From: an uncultured Bacteroidales bacterium
GTDB taxonomy: Bacteria > Bacteroidota > Bacteroidia > Bacteroidales > Paludibacteraceae
Assembly: GCA_937915765.1 (NCBI GenBank)
Contig: CALGHE010000113.1
Location: forward strand, 1-47,999
DNA length: 47,999 bases
Reading direction: 5' to 3'
Part shown: positions 1-7,637 of the stretch, piece by piece
Layout of the letters: the number at the start of each line of letters is the position of its first letter
Numbering within the stretch: position 1 is the first letter of the stretch
Position numbers and translations under genes: made by a program
Notes under the pieces: model-generated
Databases searched by the model: none
Seen by the model: only the letters and a program-made list of their open reading frames with translations
What the model was told of the DNA's origin: nothing

Positions 1-95
1 GGATAATGATTCATTTCTTTGTTTTTTTGTACCCTTAAAGTTACGAAAAATTATCCACTTATCAAACTGATAATAAATATTTTAAGTGTAATTTA

Positions 96-117
96 GAGAG
101 GCTTTTTCAAACCTCTC
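96..117. terminator. weak hairpin at left edge
   Basis: A 6-bp perfect stem (GAGAGG at 96-101, CCTCTC at 112-117) with a 10-nt loop is followed on the plus strand by an AT-rich stretch with a T run at about 125-131. It could end a plus-strand transcript entering from the left, or simply separate the transcripts. The stem is short and the T run is not directly adjacent, so this is a weak call. Confidence 0.25.
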
Positions 118-226
118 AAATTAGTTTTTTTATTAAATTTAAACAGCTTCTAAATTTTTTTTTTCATATGGATTTCAGAGAATTTCTGAATTTAAATTGA
201 CAATGCAACAAAAGAATAAAAATTAA

Positions 227-2596
227 TTAAAACGGCAGGTCGTCGTTTGGATTAGGCTCACTTGATTTTTTAGTTTTAGTAATTGTGAGTGAGTTACAAT
301 CATCAAAAAACTCATCCCCTATCTGAGTTAATAAACTTTTGGGCAACGTTATGCTGATAAGATTTTCACAACCCCAAAAAGCATCATGTCCAATTTTCGT
401 TACACTCTCTGGTATCGTTATGCTGGTAAGACTTTTACATCCATCGAAAGCGTAATCCGAAATAAGTCTTGTATTATCTTTAATTGTATATTCTGATGGC
501 ACAACATCTGGGTTAGCTTTTATTAAACAATTATCTATATACAACACACCATTGTTCCAATTATCCTTGTTTTTATACAGAACTGTATCCTTGAAAGCAC
601 CTGATCCAATTGACCGCACACTCTCTGGTATCGTTATACTTGTAAGTCCTGTACAGTCATAAAATGCACCACCTTCAATTACCGTCACACCTTCTGGAAT
701 CGTTATACTTGTAAGACCTGAACATCCATAAAAGGCTTCTTCCCCAATTTTCGTCACCCCCTCTGGAATCGTTATGCTTGTAAGACCTGAACAGCCCAAA
801 AATGCCTCATACCCAATTTCCGTCACACCTTCTGGTATCGTTATACTTGTAAGCCCTGAACAGCCACAGAAAGCATAATCTCCAATTTCCGTCACACCTT
901 CTGGTATCGTTATACTTGTAAGACCTGAACAGTCTTCGAATGCCGACTCTTCAATTTTCGTTACACTCTCTGGTATCGTCACACTTGTGAGCCCTGAACA
1001 GCCACAGAAAGCATAATCTCCAATTTCTGTCACCCCCACAGGTATCGCTATACTTGTAAGACCAGAACATCCTTCGAATGCTTTATATCCAATTTCTGTC
1101 ACCCCCACAGGTATCGCTATACTTGTAAGACCAGAACAGCCATCGAATGCTTTATCTCCAATTTCCGTCACACCCTCTGGTATCGTATATGTTCCCTTTT
1201 TACTTATTGGACATTTTATCAAAAACCTCATGTCTTTGCTGAACAAAACCCCATTTTTAGAACAATAGTTCTGATTGTCTTCAGATACCTCTACCTTTGT
1301 AAGCCCTGAACAGCCATTGAAAGCCTTATCTCCAATTTCCGTCACACTCTCTGGTATCGTTATGCTTGTAAGACCTGAACAGCCAAAAAATGCCTCATAC
1401 CCAATTTTCGTCACACCTTCTGGAATCGTTATGCTTGTAAGTCCTGTACAGCCACAGAATGCCCACATTCCAATTACTGTCACACCTTCTGGAATCGTTA
1501 TGCTTGTAAGCCCTGAACATCCACAGAAAGCCTCATGTCCAATTTCCGTCACCCTCTCAGGTATTGTTATATTTGTAAGGCCAGAACATCCCATGAAAGC
1601 CTCATGTCCAATTTCCGTCACACTCTTAGGTATCGTTACACTTGTAAGCCCTGTACATTTGTGGAAAGCATAATCTACTATCTCAGTTGTTCCGTCCTTA
1701 ATAATATACTCCCCTGATATTTTTTTCGGGTCTGCTTTTACAAGGCGAGTACCATCGTATTCTACACCATCATCAACGTTTTTATAAACTTTTCCTACCC
1801 TGATGACACATGACCAACTTTCTCCACTTACAAACTCGCCTTTTGATCTGTTCAGGCTGTAGTAGGTGTCGATGTTGGCGTGGTTCATAAATAGGTCGAC
1901 TTTTTCGTCTTTGGGCTCGTAACCAAACAGTGGCTCAACGCAGACGAACTCGTTTTTACCATCAACGGTTTGCGTGATGAGTTCGGCAAAGTTTTGCAAA
2001 TCGAAAAAGCCTTCGTGTTCCCATGTTGTCCCCATGTCCAACACATTGGAAATGATGTGGAGGGTCGGTGTCTCTCTCTCCGCATATAAGTCTTCGCAGG
2101 TCAAATCGTCAAACCCTTTGTTTATGGTTATAACTTCCGCATCAGGGAATAGGTGCGTAACGTGCAGTGCCGCCCTTGCCAATGCTAAATTTGAAGGTTC
2201 GATGAGGATTATCCTTCTCACTTTTTGGTTTGAAGAACTCCTTTTTAGAAAATCGGCATAACAGATTGTCCCCAAACCTTGTCCGCAGGCATAGTCTATT
2301 ATATCAATGCTCTGTTCGGAACAGAAGTCGGCAGAGAGATTGTCGTAGGCACGCTGCAACTTCGCGTTATGCATCATGCCCAAGGCAAACATATAGGCGT
2401 TGAGTTTAGGCTCTGAATCTAATTCACATGCTCCATGCAGAATGTCGTCATACAACTTCTTTTGTAGTGTGGAGGGAAGCATTTTATAGAACGTAGAAGA
2501 GTACTCCCTAATTTTATTAAAACTAAGATTCGCACTCTCCTTTATTGAGAATGAATAATTTGTGTCCTGTTCAATTATAGTAGGGTACTTGCTCAT
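227..2596 (-). CDS. methyltransferase-like domain fused to BspA-type leucine-rich repeats
   Basis: The 789-residue protein has no signal peptide. Residues about 1-270 resemble a Rossmann SAM-dependent methyltransferase: a glycine-rich motif I (DYACGQG at 101-107) and an acidic strand end (LIEPS at 131-135). Residues about 280-775 hold roughly 16 BspA-type (LRR_5) repeats of 23 residues with the pattern GLTSITIPxxVTxIGxxAFxGCS, interrupted by two longer inserts. The protein ends in DDLPF, the form of the SSB C-terminal tip. BspA repeats are normally on exported proteins, so a cytoplasmic fusion is unusual. It follows the DUF1848 gene by 4 bases and is probably co-transcribed. Catalysis and target are unknown; the domain could be a non-catalytic methyltransferase fold. 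Confidence 0.8.
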   Translation of the reverse strand: MSKYPTIIEQDTNYSFSIKESANLSFNKIREYSSTFYKMLPSTLQKKLYDDILHGACELDSEPKLNAYMFALGMMHNAKLQRAYDNLSADFCSEQSIDIIDYACGQGLGTICYADFLKRSSSNQKVRRIILIEPSNLALARAALHVTHLFPDAEVITINKGFDDLTCEDLYAERETPTLHIISNVLDMGTTWEHEGFFDLQNFAELITQTVDGKNEFVCVEPLFGYEPKDEKVDLFMNHANIDTYYSLNRSKGEFVSGESWSCVIRVGKVYKNVDDGVEYDGTRLVKADPKKISGEYIIKDGTTEIVDYAFHKCTGLTSVTIPKSVTEIGHEAFMGCSGLTNITIPERVTEIGHEAFCGCSGLTSITIPEGVTVIGMWAFCGCTGLTSITIPEGVTKIGYEAFFGCSGLTSITIPESVTEIGDKAFNGCSGLTKVEVSEDNQNYCSKNGVLFSKDMRFLIKCPISKKGTYTIPEGVTEIGDKAFDGCSGLTSIAIPVGVTEIGYKAFEGCSGLTSIAIPVGVTEIGDYAFCGCSGLTSVTIPESVTKIEESAFEDCSGLTSITIPEGVTEIGDYAFCGCSGLTSITIPEGVTEIGYEAFLGCSGLTSITIPEGVTKIGEEAFYGCSGLTSITIPEGVTVIEGGAFYDCTGLTSITIPESVRSIGSGAFKDTVLYKNKDNWNNGVLYIDNCLIKANPDVVPSEYTIKDNTRLISDYAFDGCKSLTSITIPESVTKIGHDAFWGCENLISITLPKSLLTQIGDEFFDDCNSLTITKTKKSSEPNPNDDLPF
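603..1680 (-). repeat. 69-bp coding repeats of the LRR domain
   Basis: The leucine-rich repeats appear in the DNA as tandem units of 69 bp (23 codons). Units 1021-1089 and 1090-1158 differ at only 3 of 69 positions, with an identical stretch of about 49 bases, while other units differ more. This suggests a recent unit duplication or gene conversion within the gene. The repeats are in frame and coding; they are not a CRISPR array. Confidence 0.85.
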
Positions 2597-2600
2597 ATCT

Positions 2601-3665
2601 TTATAATCCAGTTATTGTTTCAGATTTCCAATTAGTTTGTTTTGCCTTTTCAAAATTTCTCACAGCAATCTCCTTGCTCGCATTGGCGTAGCAATACTCA
2701 CACAAGTGCGGACAAGTATTGTACTCGCCGATGTCCTTGCTCACCATGCAGCCACAGGCGATGCGTTGCCCTTTGTCGGAATTGTTTTTCTTTTTGATGG
2801 CATATTGGTTCGCATTCAGCATGATTGCACCCGCTGGGATGGGGGACGCGCCAAACAGTGTGCTTTCCACATTGTGGATTTCAACGCCCAAAAACTTCAT
2901 CAACTCACTGTCTTTATATGCGAAGCGTATCATCAGATTGTCGTCCACACAATGGTTGTGTTCTATGCCATATTTTTCAATGTCTATTTTTTCGCCACAT
3001 GTAGCCAACTGAAATTTCCACTTTTCATTCAGTTTCGACAGTCTCTCTGCAAACTCTTCCATCTGGGTTTCAGTCCATTCTCTGTAGTTGACATTATTTT
3101 TTTCTAAATTGCTTTTCACCTTTTTGTATGAAGTTATATCCGCGAAACTGAAAACCAGCTTTTCGGTATAACCCACCAATTGATTGGCGATGTTCTCTAT
3201 TTTTTTCAGTAAATCCTCCACTGAAATTTTATCCGTAAGAATCAACGGGTCAAACCGCCAAATCACCCGTCCTTTCCCCAATTTATCGACCAAAGTTTTG
3301 AAAGTCTCAATTCTTTCAACTAAAGGGGGTACGCCTTTTTCCAAACCTTCCTGCTCATAATCGTTGAGTGTGAACTGAATGTAACACCCAATCTTTTTTT
3401 CTTTTAGAAAATCAAGATGGTTCAGCAACGGTTTCGGATTCTTCGACCAAAAAACGATAAACCTGGTATTATTGTAAGCCACATAACTTTTTACCCCATT
3501 GAAAGGATTTGTCCACGCTGAATAGCCAACTTTCAGACGGTGAAAAAACCAATCCGAATAGAATGCGGGAATATCGGTACTCCTGCTCGCAGAAATGATG
3601 TATGGAGCTTGAGCTTCTACTACTGTTCCGTTTTCAAGAGTTATATTTGTTTTTTTCCAAGCCAT
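2601..3665 (-). CDS. DUF1848 family protein
   Basis: The 354-residue protein matches the DUF1848 family. Seen are the N-terminal SRSTDIPAFYSDWF segment (residues 28-41), the WTNPFN motif (51-56), VFWSKNP (71-77), and a C-terminal cysteine cluster (C304, C306, C318, C322, C325; CEYCYAN at 322-328). The family has no proven function. The cysteines suggest a bound metal or iron-sulfur centre, and the fold is thought to resemble radical SAM TIM barrels; both points are inference. It is the upstream gene of the pair with the methyltransferase-LRR fusion, 4 bases apart. No clear TAnnTTTG promoter was found ahead of it. Confidence 0.85.
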   Translation of the reverse strand: MAWKKTNITLENGTVVEAQAPYIISASRSTDIPAFYSDWFFHRLKVGYSAWTNPFNGVKSYVAYNNTRFIVFWSKNPKPLLNHLDFLKEKKIGCYIQFTLNDYEQEGLEKGVPPLVERIETFKTLVDKLGKGRVIWRFDPLILTDKISVEDLLKKIENIANQLVGYTEKLVFSFADITSYKKVKSNLEKNNVNYREWTETQMEEFAERLSKLNEKWKFQLATCGEKIDIEKYGIEHNHCVDDNLMIRFAYKDSELMKFLGVEIHNVESTLFGASPIPAGAIMLNANQYAIKKKNNSDKGQRIACGCMVSKDIGEYNTCPHLCEYCYANASKEIAVRNFEKAKQTNWKSETITGL

Positions 3666-4127
3666 GTTTTTAGTTAATTTTATAATTCCACGTTACTAGT
3701 GCATAAAGAAGTTTTCTGTTGTGCTGTTTTTGCGAAATTTCCTAGTTTTTCTAACTATAAGAACTGCACAGCGCTTCTTAAATTCTAATATGTCCAGAAG
3801 GGAACAATTCCATCCTTTCGCAAATTTTATAAAAAAATAGCAGAAGACAAAATATAATTTAACAAAAAACGTAAAAAAGTGTTCTTTTTACATGATGTAT
3901 GTTTTTTCGGGACAAAATAAAGATGATTTTGTGGAGCGGGCCGGGTATCTTAAAGTCGTTTAATGTAAATGCATTGCAGAGAAGCAACTAATGGCAATTT
4001 TTATAAATCTTCTTGACCTAATTTATAGAAGTAGCCTTAAGCATATTTAGCATGGCAAAGCCTGTATTTTGCCTGAATTTGAAGCATAACAAAAAAGAGA
4101 AACCCGAACGGATTTCTCTTTTCGTTG
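3666..4127. other. 462-base gap without a gene
   Basis: AT-rich stretch between the DUF1848 gene and tRNA-Gln. No open frame with coding character and no recognisable RNA were seen, apart from the terminator hairpin at its right end. A weak imperfect inverted repeat (AAGAAG at 3706-3711, CTTCTT at 3774-3779) is near the DUF1848 start. Confidence 0.5.
4091..4122 (-). terminator. intrinsic terminator after tRNA-Gln
   Basis: A 10-bp perfect outer stem (4093-4102 with 4113-4122), extended by GC pairs near the tip, lies 6 bases past the tRNA 3' end. On the minus strand it is followed by a T run. The stem is A/T rich at its base and could also work on the other strand. Confidence 0.75.
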
Positions 4128-4198
4128 TTGTCTCACAAGGACTCGAACCCTGACAAGCAGTGCCAGAAACTGATGTGCTACCATTACACCATGAGACA
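4128..4198 (-). tRNA. tRNA-Gln (anticodon CTG)
   Basis: The minus strand folds as a 71-nt cloverleaf. The acceptor stem is TGTCTCA/TGAGACA (7 pairs). The D arm contains GTGTAATGGTAGCAC. The anticodon stem is TCAGT/ACTGC with one mismatch at its outer end and the 7-nt loop TTCTGGC, giving anticodon CTG. The T stem CAGGG/CCTTG has one wobble, with loop TTCGAGT. The discriminator base is A and CCA is not encoded. A promoter and a terminator flank it, so it is a single-gene unit. Confidence 0.93.
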
Positions 4199-4245
4199 AT
4201 TTATTAAACCTTATTTCAAGTCTGTCTTCTTTTCTTAAGACGTTG

Positions 4246-4275
4246 CAAAGGTAGTGCTTTTTTTATTAAGACAAA
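4246..4275 (-). promoter_or_regulatory. Bacteroidetes-type promoter for tRNA-Gln
   Basis: On the minus strand TTTG (4272-4275) and TACCTTTG (4246-4253) are separated by 18 bases, close to the TTTG-N19-21-TAnnTTTG consensus. It lies about 48 bases upstream of the mature tRNA 5' end. Confidence 0.65.
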
Positions 4276-4358
4276 ATTTTTCAAGGCTTTTTTTTGAGAA
4301 AAGTTATGTTTTTTTGATTTTTTACTGCGTAAATAGGTGCATTTACCGCTTTTTATGC

Positions 4359-4366
4359 TAATTTTG
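4359..4366 (+). promoter_or_regulatory. possible -7 element before the SGNH gene
   Basis: TAATTTTG fits TAnnTTTG and lies 20 to 40 bases before the candidate starts. No good TTTG -33 element is seen at the right distance. Confidence 0.35.
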
Positions 4367-4386
4367 CTCTCGTCATATTTAAATTT

Positions 4387-5478
4387 ATGAAGATGGTTTT
4401 AGACAAAATGAGGTTTATATACGTTTTTTTACTTTTGATTTTTTCGTCTTGCAGTATGAATATGGACAGAGTGACGGTTGATAGCCCTGAAATTGGCTAT
4501 GAAGGCCGCTATTTTATGACGGACAGTGGTTCTGTCAGGTATGACTATCCTGGATTCCGTATAAAGGCGAGCTTTACAGGGACAAAGATTTGTGCGAAAT
4601 TTAAGCCTGGCAGCGGATACTATGTTGTGGAGGTCGATGATTTGCCGGAGTTTAAACTTAGCACTGAAACCGGCGATTCTCTGTTCGTCATTGCGGACGG
4701 TCTGGCAAACGGAACTCATGATGTTTCAATAACGTTGGTTTCAGAGGGCATTTTTTGTCAGCCAGAGTTCTTCGGTTTTGAAGTTGACGGAAGTTTGCTT
4801 TCCAAGAAGCCTGCAAATAAAAGGAAAAAGGTCGAATTCATCGGCAATTCTATCACTTGCGGGTATGGAGTGGAGGCGGCAGCTGCCGATGAGCCTTTCA
4901 GTGACTCCACGTCCAATTTTTTGAAATCATACGCAGGTTTGCTTGCTCGCGCTCTCGATGCGGAAATATCGGTTGTTGCTCGTTCTGGCATAGGTGTGCA
5001 TCGCAACTATAATGAGCCTGTTAATAATCACGGGGAGACTATGCCTATGGTTTATAACCGTGCGGCTATTTCTGAAAAGGATAGTTTGTGGGATTTCTCC
5101 TTTGTTCCGGATTTGGTTTGTCTTAATCTGGGAACTAACGATTTGAGTACTGCCGGTTACGACCTGAACGTACTGAGAGAGGAGTATTCAACATTCTTTT
5201 CTACCGTAAGGGGCAAATATCCGGATGCAGTTATCGTATTGCTTTCCGGATGCATGCTTGGCGAGAAGGAGGCGTTTATTTTATCTGAATTGCAGAGAGA
5301 GATTGTAGAGAACGCCAAAAGATCAGGAGATGACAAGGTTCATCAGTTCTCGTTCGCTCCGCAAGACGGCTCGCTCGGCTATGGGGCAGACTGGCATCCG
5401 TCAGAACGTCAGCAGAAAAAGATGGCTGACGAACTTTTGCCGTTTATTTTGGGTTTGAATATTTGGGCTAACAACTAA
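4387..5478 (+). CDS. SGNH/GDSL esterase lipoprotein, CE2-like
   Basis: The 363-residue protein begins with a lipoprotein signal (lipobox FSSC, Cys22 from this start). An N-terminal beta-rich domain (about 30-140) precedes an SGNH hydrolase domain with catalytic Ser155 in FIGNSITCGYG, the block III motif NLGTNDLS (247-254) and the Asp335/His337 pair in DWHPS. The order of jelly roll then SGNH fits carbohydrate esterase family 2, which removes acetyl groups from plant polysaccharides. The substrate here is inferred. The start could be the Met at 4408, which leaves a shorter signal. It is followed 11 bases later by an alkaline phosphatase gene and probably shares its transcript. Confidence 0.85.
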   Translation: MKMVLDKMRFIYVFLLLIFSSCSMNMDRVTVDSPEIGYEGRYFMTDSGSVRYDYPGFRIKASFTGTKICAKFKPGSGYYVVEVDDLPEFKLSTETGDSLFVIADGLANGTHDVSITLVSEGIFCQPEFFGFEVDGSLLSKKPANKRKKVEFIGNSITCGYGVEAAAADEPFSDSTSNFLKSYAGLLARALDAEISVVARSGIGVHRNYNEPVNNHGETMPMVYNRAAISEKDSLWDFSFVPDLVCLNLGTNDLSTAGYDLNVLREEYSTFFSTVRGKYPDAVIVLLSGCMLGEKEAFILSELQREIVENAKRSGDDKVHQFSFAPQDGSLGYGADWHPSERQQKKMADELLPFILGLNIWANN

Positions 5479-5489
5479 TTTTTTTTGAT

Positions 5490-6557
5490 ATGAGCAGGTT
5501 TTTCTTGAGAACTATAGCGTTGGCGTATTTGTGCAGCACGTTTGCGATTGGGGTTGCCAAAAGTCCTAAAAATGTGATATTTATGATTGGAGACGGTATG
5601 GGTTTGGGTACGATATACGCGGCGATGACCGTCAATGGCGGTTCTCTAAACGTAGAGAAATGCACGCATACGGGTTTTTCCAAAACTTATTCTGCAAATG
5701 ATTATACCACAGATTCTGCAGCAGGCGGCACGGCTCTGGCTTGCGGTGTCAAGACTAAAAATGGAATGGTTGGAATGTCGCCGGACTCTTTGCCGGTAAA
5801 TTCAGTTCTTGCAGAGTCGGCTGCGAAAGGAAAGGCTACCGGGCTTGTTGTTACTTGTTCCGTGACGCACGCCACGCCGGCGTCTTTTGTGGCTCATCAG
5901 GATAACCGTTCGAAAGACGAAGAGATTGCTGCAGATTTCTTGAAATGTCCGCCTGATGTGTTTATTGGCGGCGGTTTGAAATATTTTACAAAACGTGATG
6001 ATGACCAGAATCTGCTGAACGCTCTCGAAAAGAAAGGGTATGTTGTTGCCAAGTCAATTGAGGATGTGCGCAAAGTTAATTCGGGCAAACTTGCCGGCTT
6101 GCTTTGTAACAACCATCCGGAAAAGGTAAAGCATGGTCGCGAATATGATTTGACAGAGGCTGTTATGAAGTCAGTGGACATACTGAAGAACGATGAGGAC
6201 GGTTTTTTCCTGATGGTCGAAGGATCTCAGATAGACTGGGGCGGACATGCAAACAGCGAGTCTTATACGATTTCGGAAATGCTGGACTTTGACAAAGCGA
6301 TTGGCGCGGTTCTTGATTTTGCTCAGAAGGACGGAAATACGCTTGTGGTTATTACGGCAGACCATGAGACTGGCGGTGTTACTGTCATCGACGGCGATTT
6401 CTCTAAAGAGGATGTAAACGTTCGGTTTAACACGATGAAGCATACTGGCGTTATGGTGCCGGTTTTTGCGTTCGGACCGGGAGCGGAGAACTTTTCTGGC
6501 ATCATGCAGAATATCGACATACCCAAAAAGATAAGGGTTCTGAGCGGTATAAAGTAA
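5490..6557 (+). CDS. alkaline phosphatase
   Basis: This 355-residue exported phosphomonoesterase shows the alkaline phosphatase metal and catalytic motifs: MIGDGMG (Asp35), the nucleophile Ser76 in TTDSAAGGTA, VEGSQIDWGGHA (Asp249, His253), ADHETGG (Asp291, His292) and a late His318. An N-terminal signal peptide (residues 1-23) sends it to the periplasm, where it would free phosphate from organic esters. It is shorter than the E. coli enzyme (about 470 residues) and lacks peripheral insertions, as is common for this branch. It lies in a run with the SGNH esterase and the EamA transporter. No phosphate-regulon box was recognised. Confidence 0.92.
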   Translation: MSRFFLRTIALAYLCSTFAIGVAKSPKNVIFMIGDGMGLGTIYAAMTVNGGSLNVEKCTHTGFSKTYSANDYTTDSAAGGTALACGVKTKNGMVGMSPDSLPVNSVLAESAAKGKATGLVVTCSVTHATPASFVAHQDNRSKDEEIAADFLKCPPDVFIGGGLKYFTKRDDDQNLLNALEKKGYVVAKSIEDVRKVNSGKLAGLLCNNHPEKVKHGREYDLTEAVMKSVDILKNDEDGFFLMVEGSQIDWGGHANSESYTISEMLDFDKAIGAVLDFAQKDGNTLVVITADHETGGVTVIDGDFSKEDVNVRFNTMKHTGVMVPVFAFGPGAENFSGIMQNIDIPKKIRVLSGIK

Positions 6558-6574
6558 AATGAATTACGAAGGGT

Positions 6575-7480
6575 ATGAAGGGTGAAAAAAGTGTGGCAGG
6601 GCATTTGACAATGTTTATTGTAAATGTGATATTCGGCTTGAACACGCCAGTGTCCAAAACGCTTATCCCAGAGTTTCTTACATCTTACAGCCTGAATTAT
6701 CTGAGGGTTGTGGTGGCGATGGTTCTGTTCTGGGGCGCTTCTTTTTTTGTGAAAGAGGAAAAGGTAGAAAGACGGGAACTTGCAGTGCTCCTTTTTGCGG
6801 CAGTGCTGGGGATTATACTAAATCAGTTTCTTTTCGTGAAAGGTTTGTCATTGACAACCCCGATAAATGCGGCGATGATAGTTTCGCTGACACCGATAAT
6901 CACAATGCTGATGGCTGCGATTTATATAAAAGAGCCAATAACAGGCAAGAAGGTTGGAGGCGTGCTTTTGGGTGCGTCAGGAGCGTTGGTCTTGATTGTT
7001 TCAGGGAGCGACATTGAAGCCTCAAAAGGTGCGAATAGTATGTTGGGTAACATGTTTTGCCTTGCTTCGTCAGTGGCTTACGCATTGTATTTGACTGTTT
7101 TTAAGGGAATTATCAATAAACACCATCCGGTGACCATTATGAAGTGGATGTTTCTCTATTCAGCGATATTAACAGCGCCTATTTGTTGGACTGACATTTG
7201 TGAAATAGAGTGGAGCATGCTTTCCGTATCAGGCAGCTTAAGAATTTTGTATGTGACGGTCTTGGCTACATTTGTCACCTATCTGCTTATTCCGGTAGGA
7301 CAAAAGCGGCTTCGTCCGACAACGCTAAGCATGTACAACTACGTTCAGCCGATAATCGCTTGCACCGTTGCGGTAGCCATAGGCATAGACGAATTTAAAC
7401 CCATAACCATAATCGCAACGGCAATGATATTTTCAGGTGTCTATATCGTGACGCAAAGCAAGGCAAGGAGCCAGATGTAG
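6575..7480 (+). CDS. EamA/DMT family transporter
   Basis: This 301-residue integral membrane protein has about ten hydrophobic helices and the internal duplication of two EamA domains (roughly residues 8-140 and 150-295). The second half carries the typical SVAYALYLTVFKG and PTTLSMYNYVQP segments. Family members export or import small metabolites, and the substrate cannot be read from sequence. It begins 17 bases after the alkaline phosphatase stop and is probably the last gene of that transcript. Confidence 0.9.
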   Translation: MKGEKSVAGHLTMFIVNVIFGLNTPVSKTLIPEFLTSYSLNYLRVVVAMVLFWGASFFVKEEKVERRELAVLLFAAVLGIILNQFLFVKGLSLTTPINAAMIVSLTPIITMLMAAIYIKEPITGKKVGGVLLGASGALVLIVSGSDIEASKGANSMLGNMFCLASSVAYALYLTVFKGIINKHHPVTIMKWMFLYSAILTAPICWTDICEIEWSMLSVSGSLRILYVTVLATFVTYLLIPVGQKRLRPTTLSMYNYVQPIIACTVAVAIGIDEFKPITIIATAMIFSGVYIVTQSKARSQM

Positions 7481-7637
7481 GGCAGTACATATTGCGAGCA
7501 AGCCAATCCAGTCTGAACCCTTGCAATCTGAGAGGCACTTTTATAATTCCGTATTAAAGAAGTGTCAAAACGTAAATTCATAAGCGAAGCTAATTCGAGT
7601 TAAGAAAATTACAAAACGTAATCTAGTAGGAACTGCG

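Noticed and set aside
52..60. TTATCCACT, close to a DnaA box
   Set aside because: A single imperfect match without a cluster, dnaA or dnaN nearby; not enough for an origin.
1275..1673. Long plus-strand open frame opposite the LRR region
   Set aside because: It is an antisense shadow kept open by the repeats; no start signal or protein-like sequence.
603..1680. Regular 69-bp repeats that could look like CRISPR
   Set aside because: They are in-frame LRR codons with no unique spacers.
3706..3779. Imperfect inverted repeat before the DUF1848 gene
   Set aside because: Only 6-bp arms with a 60-base loop; not distinguishable from chance in AT-rich DNA.
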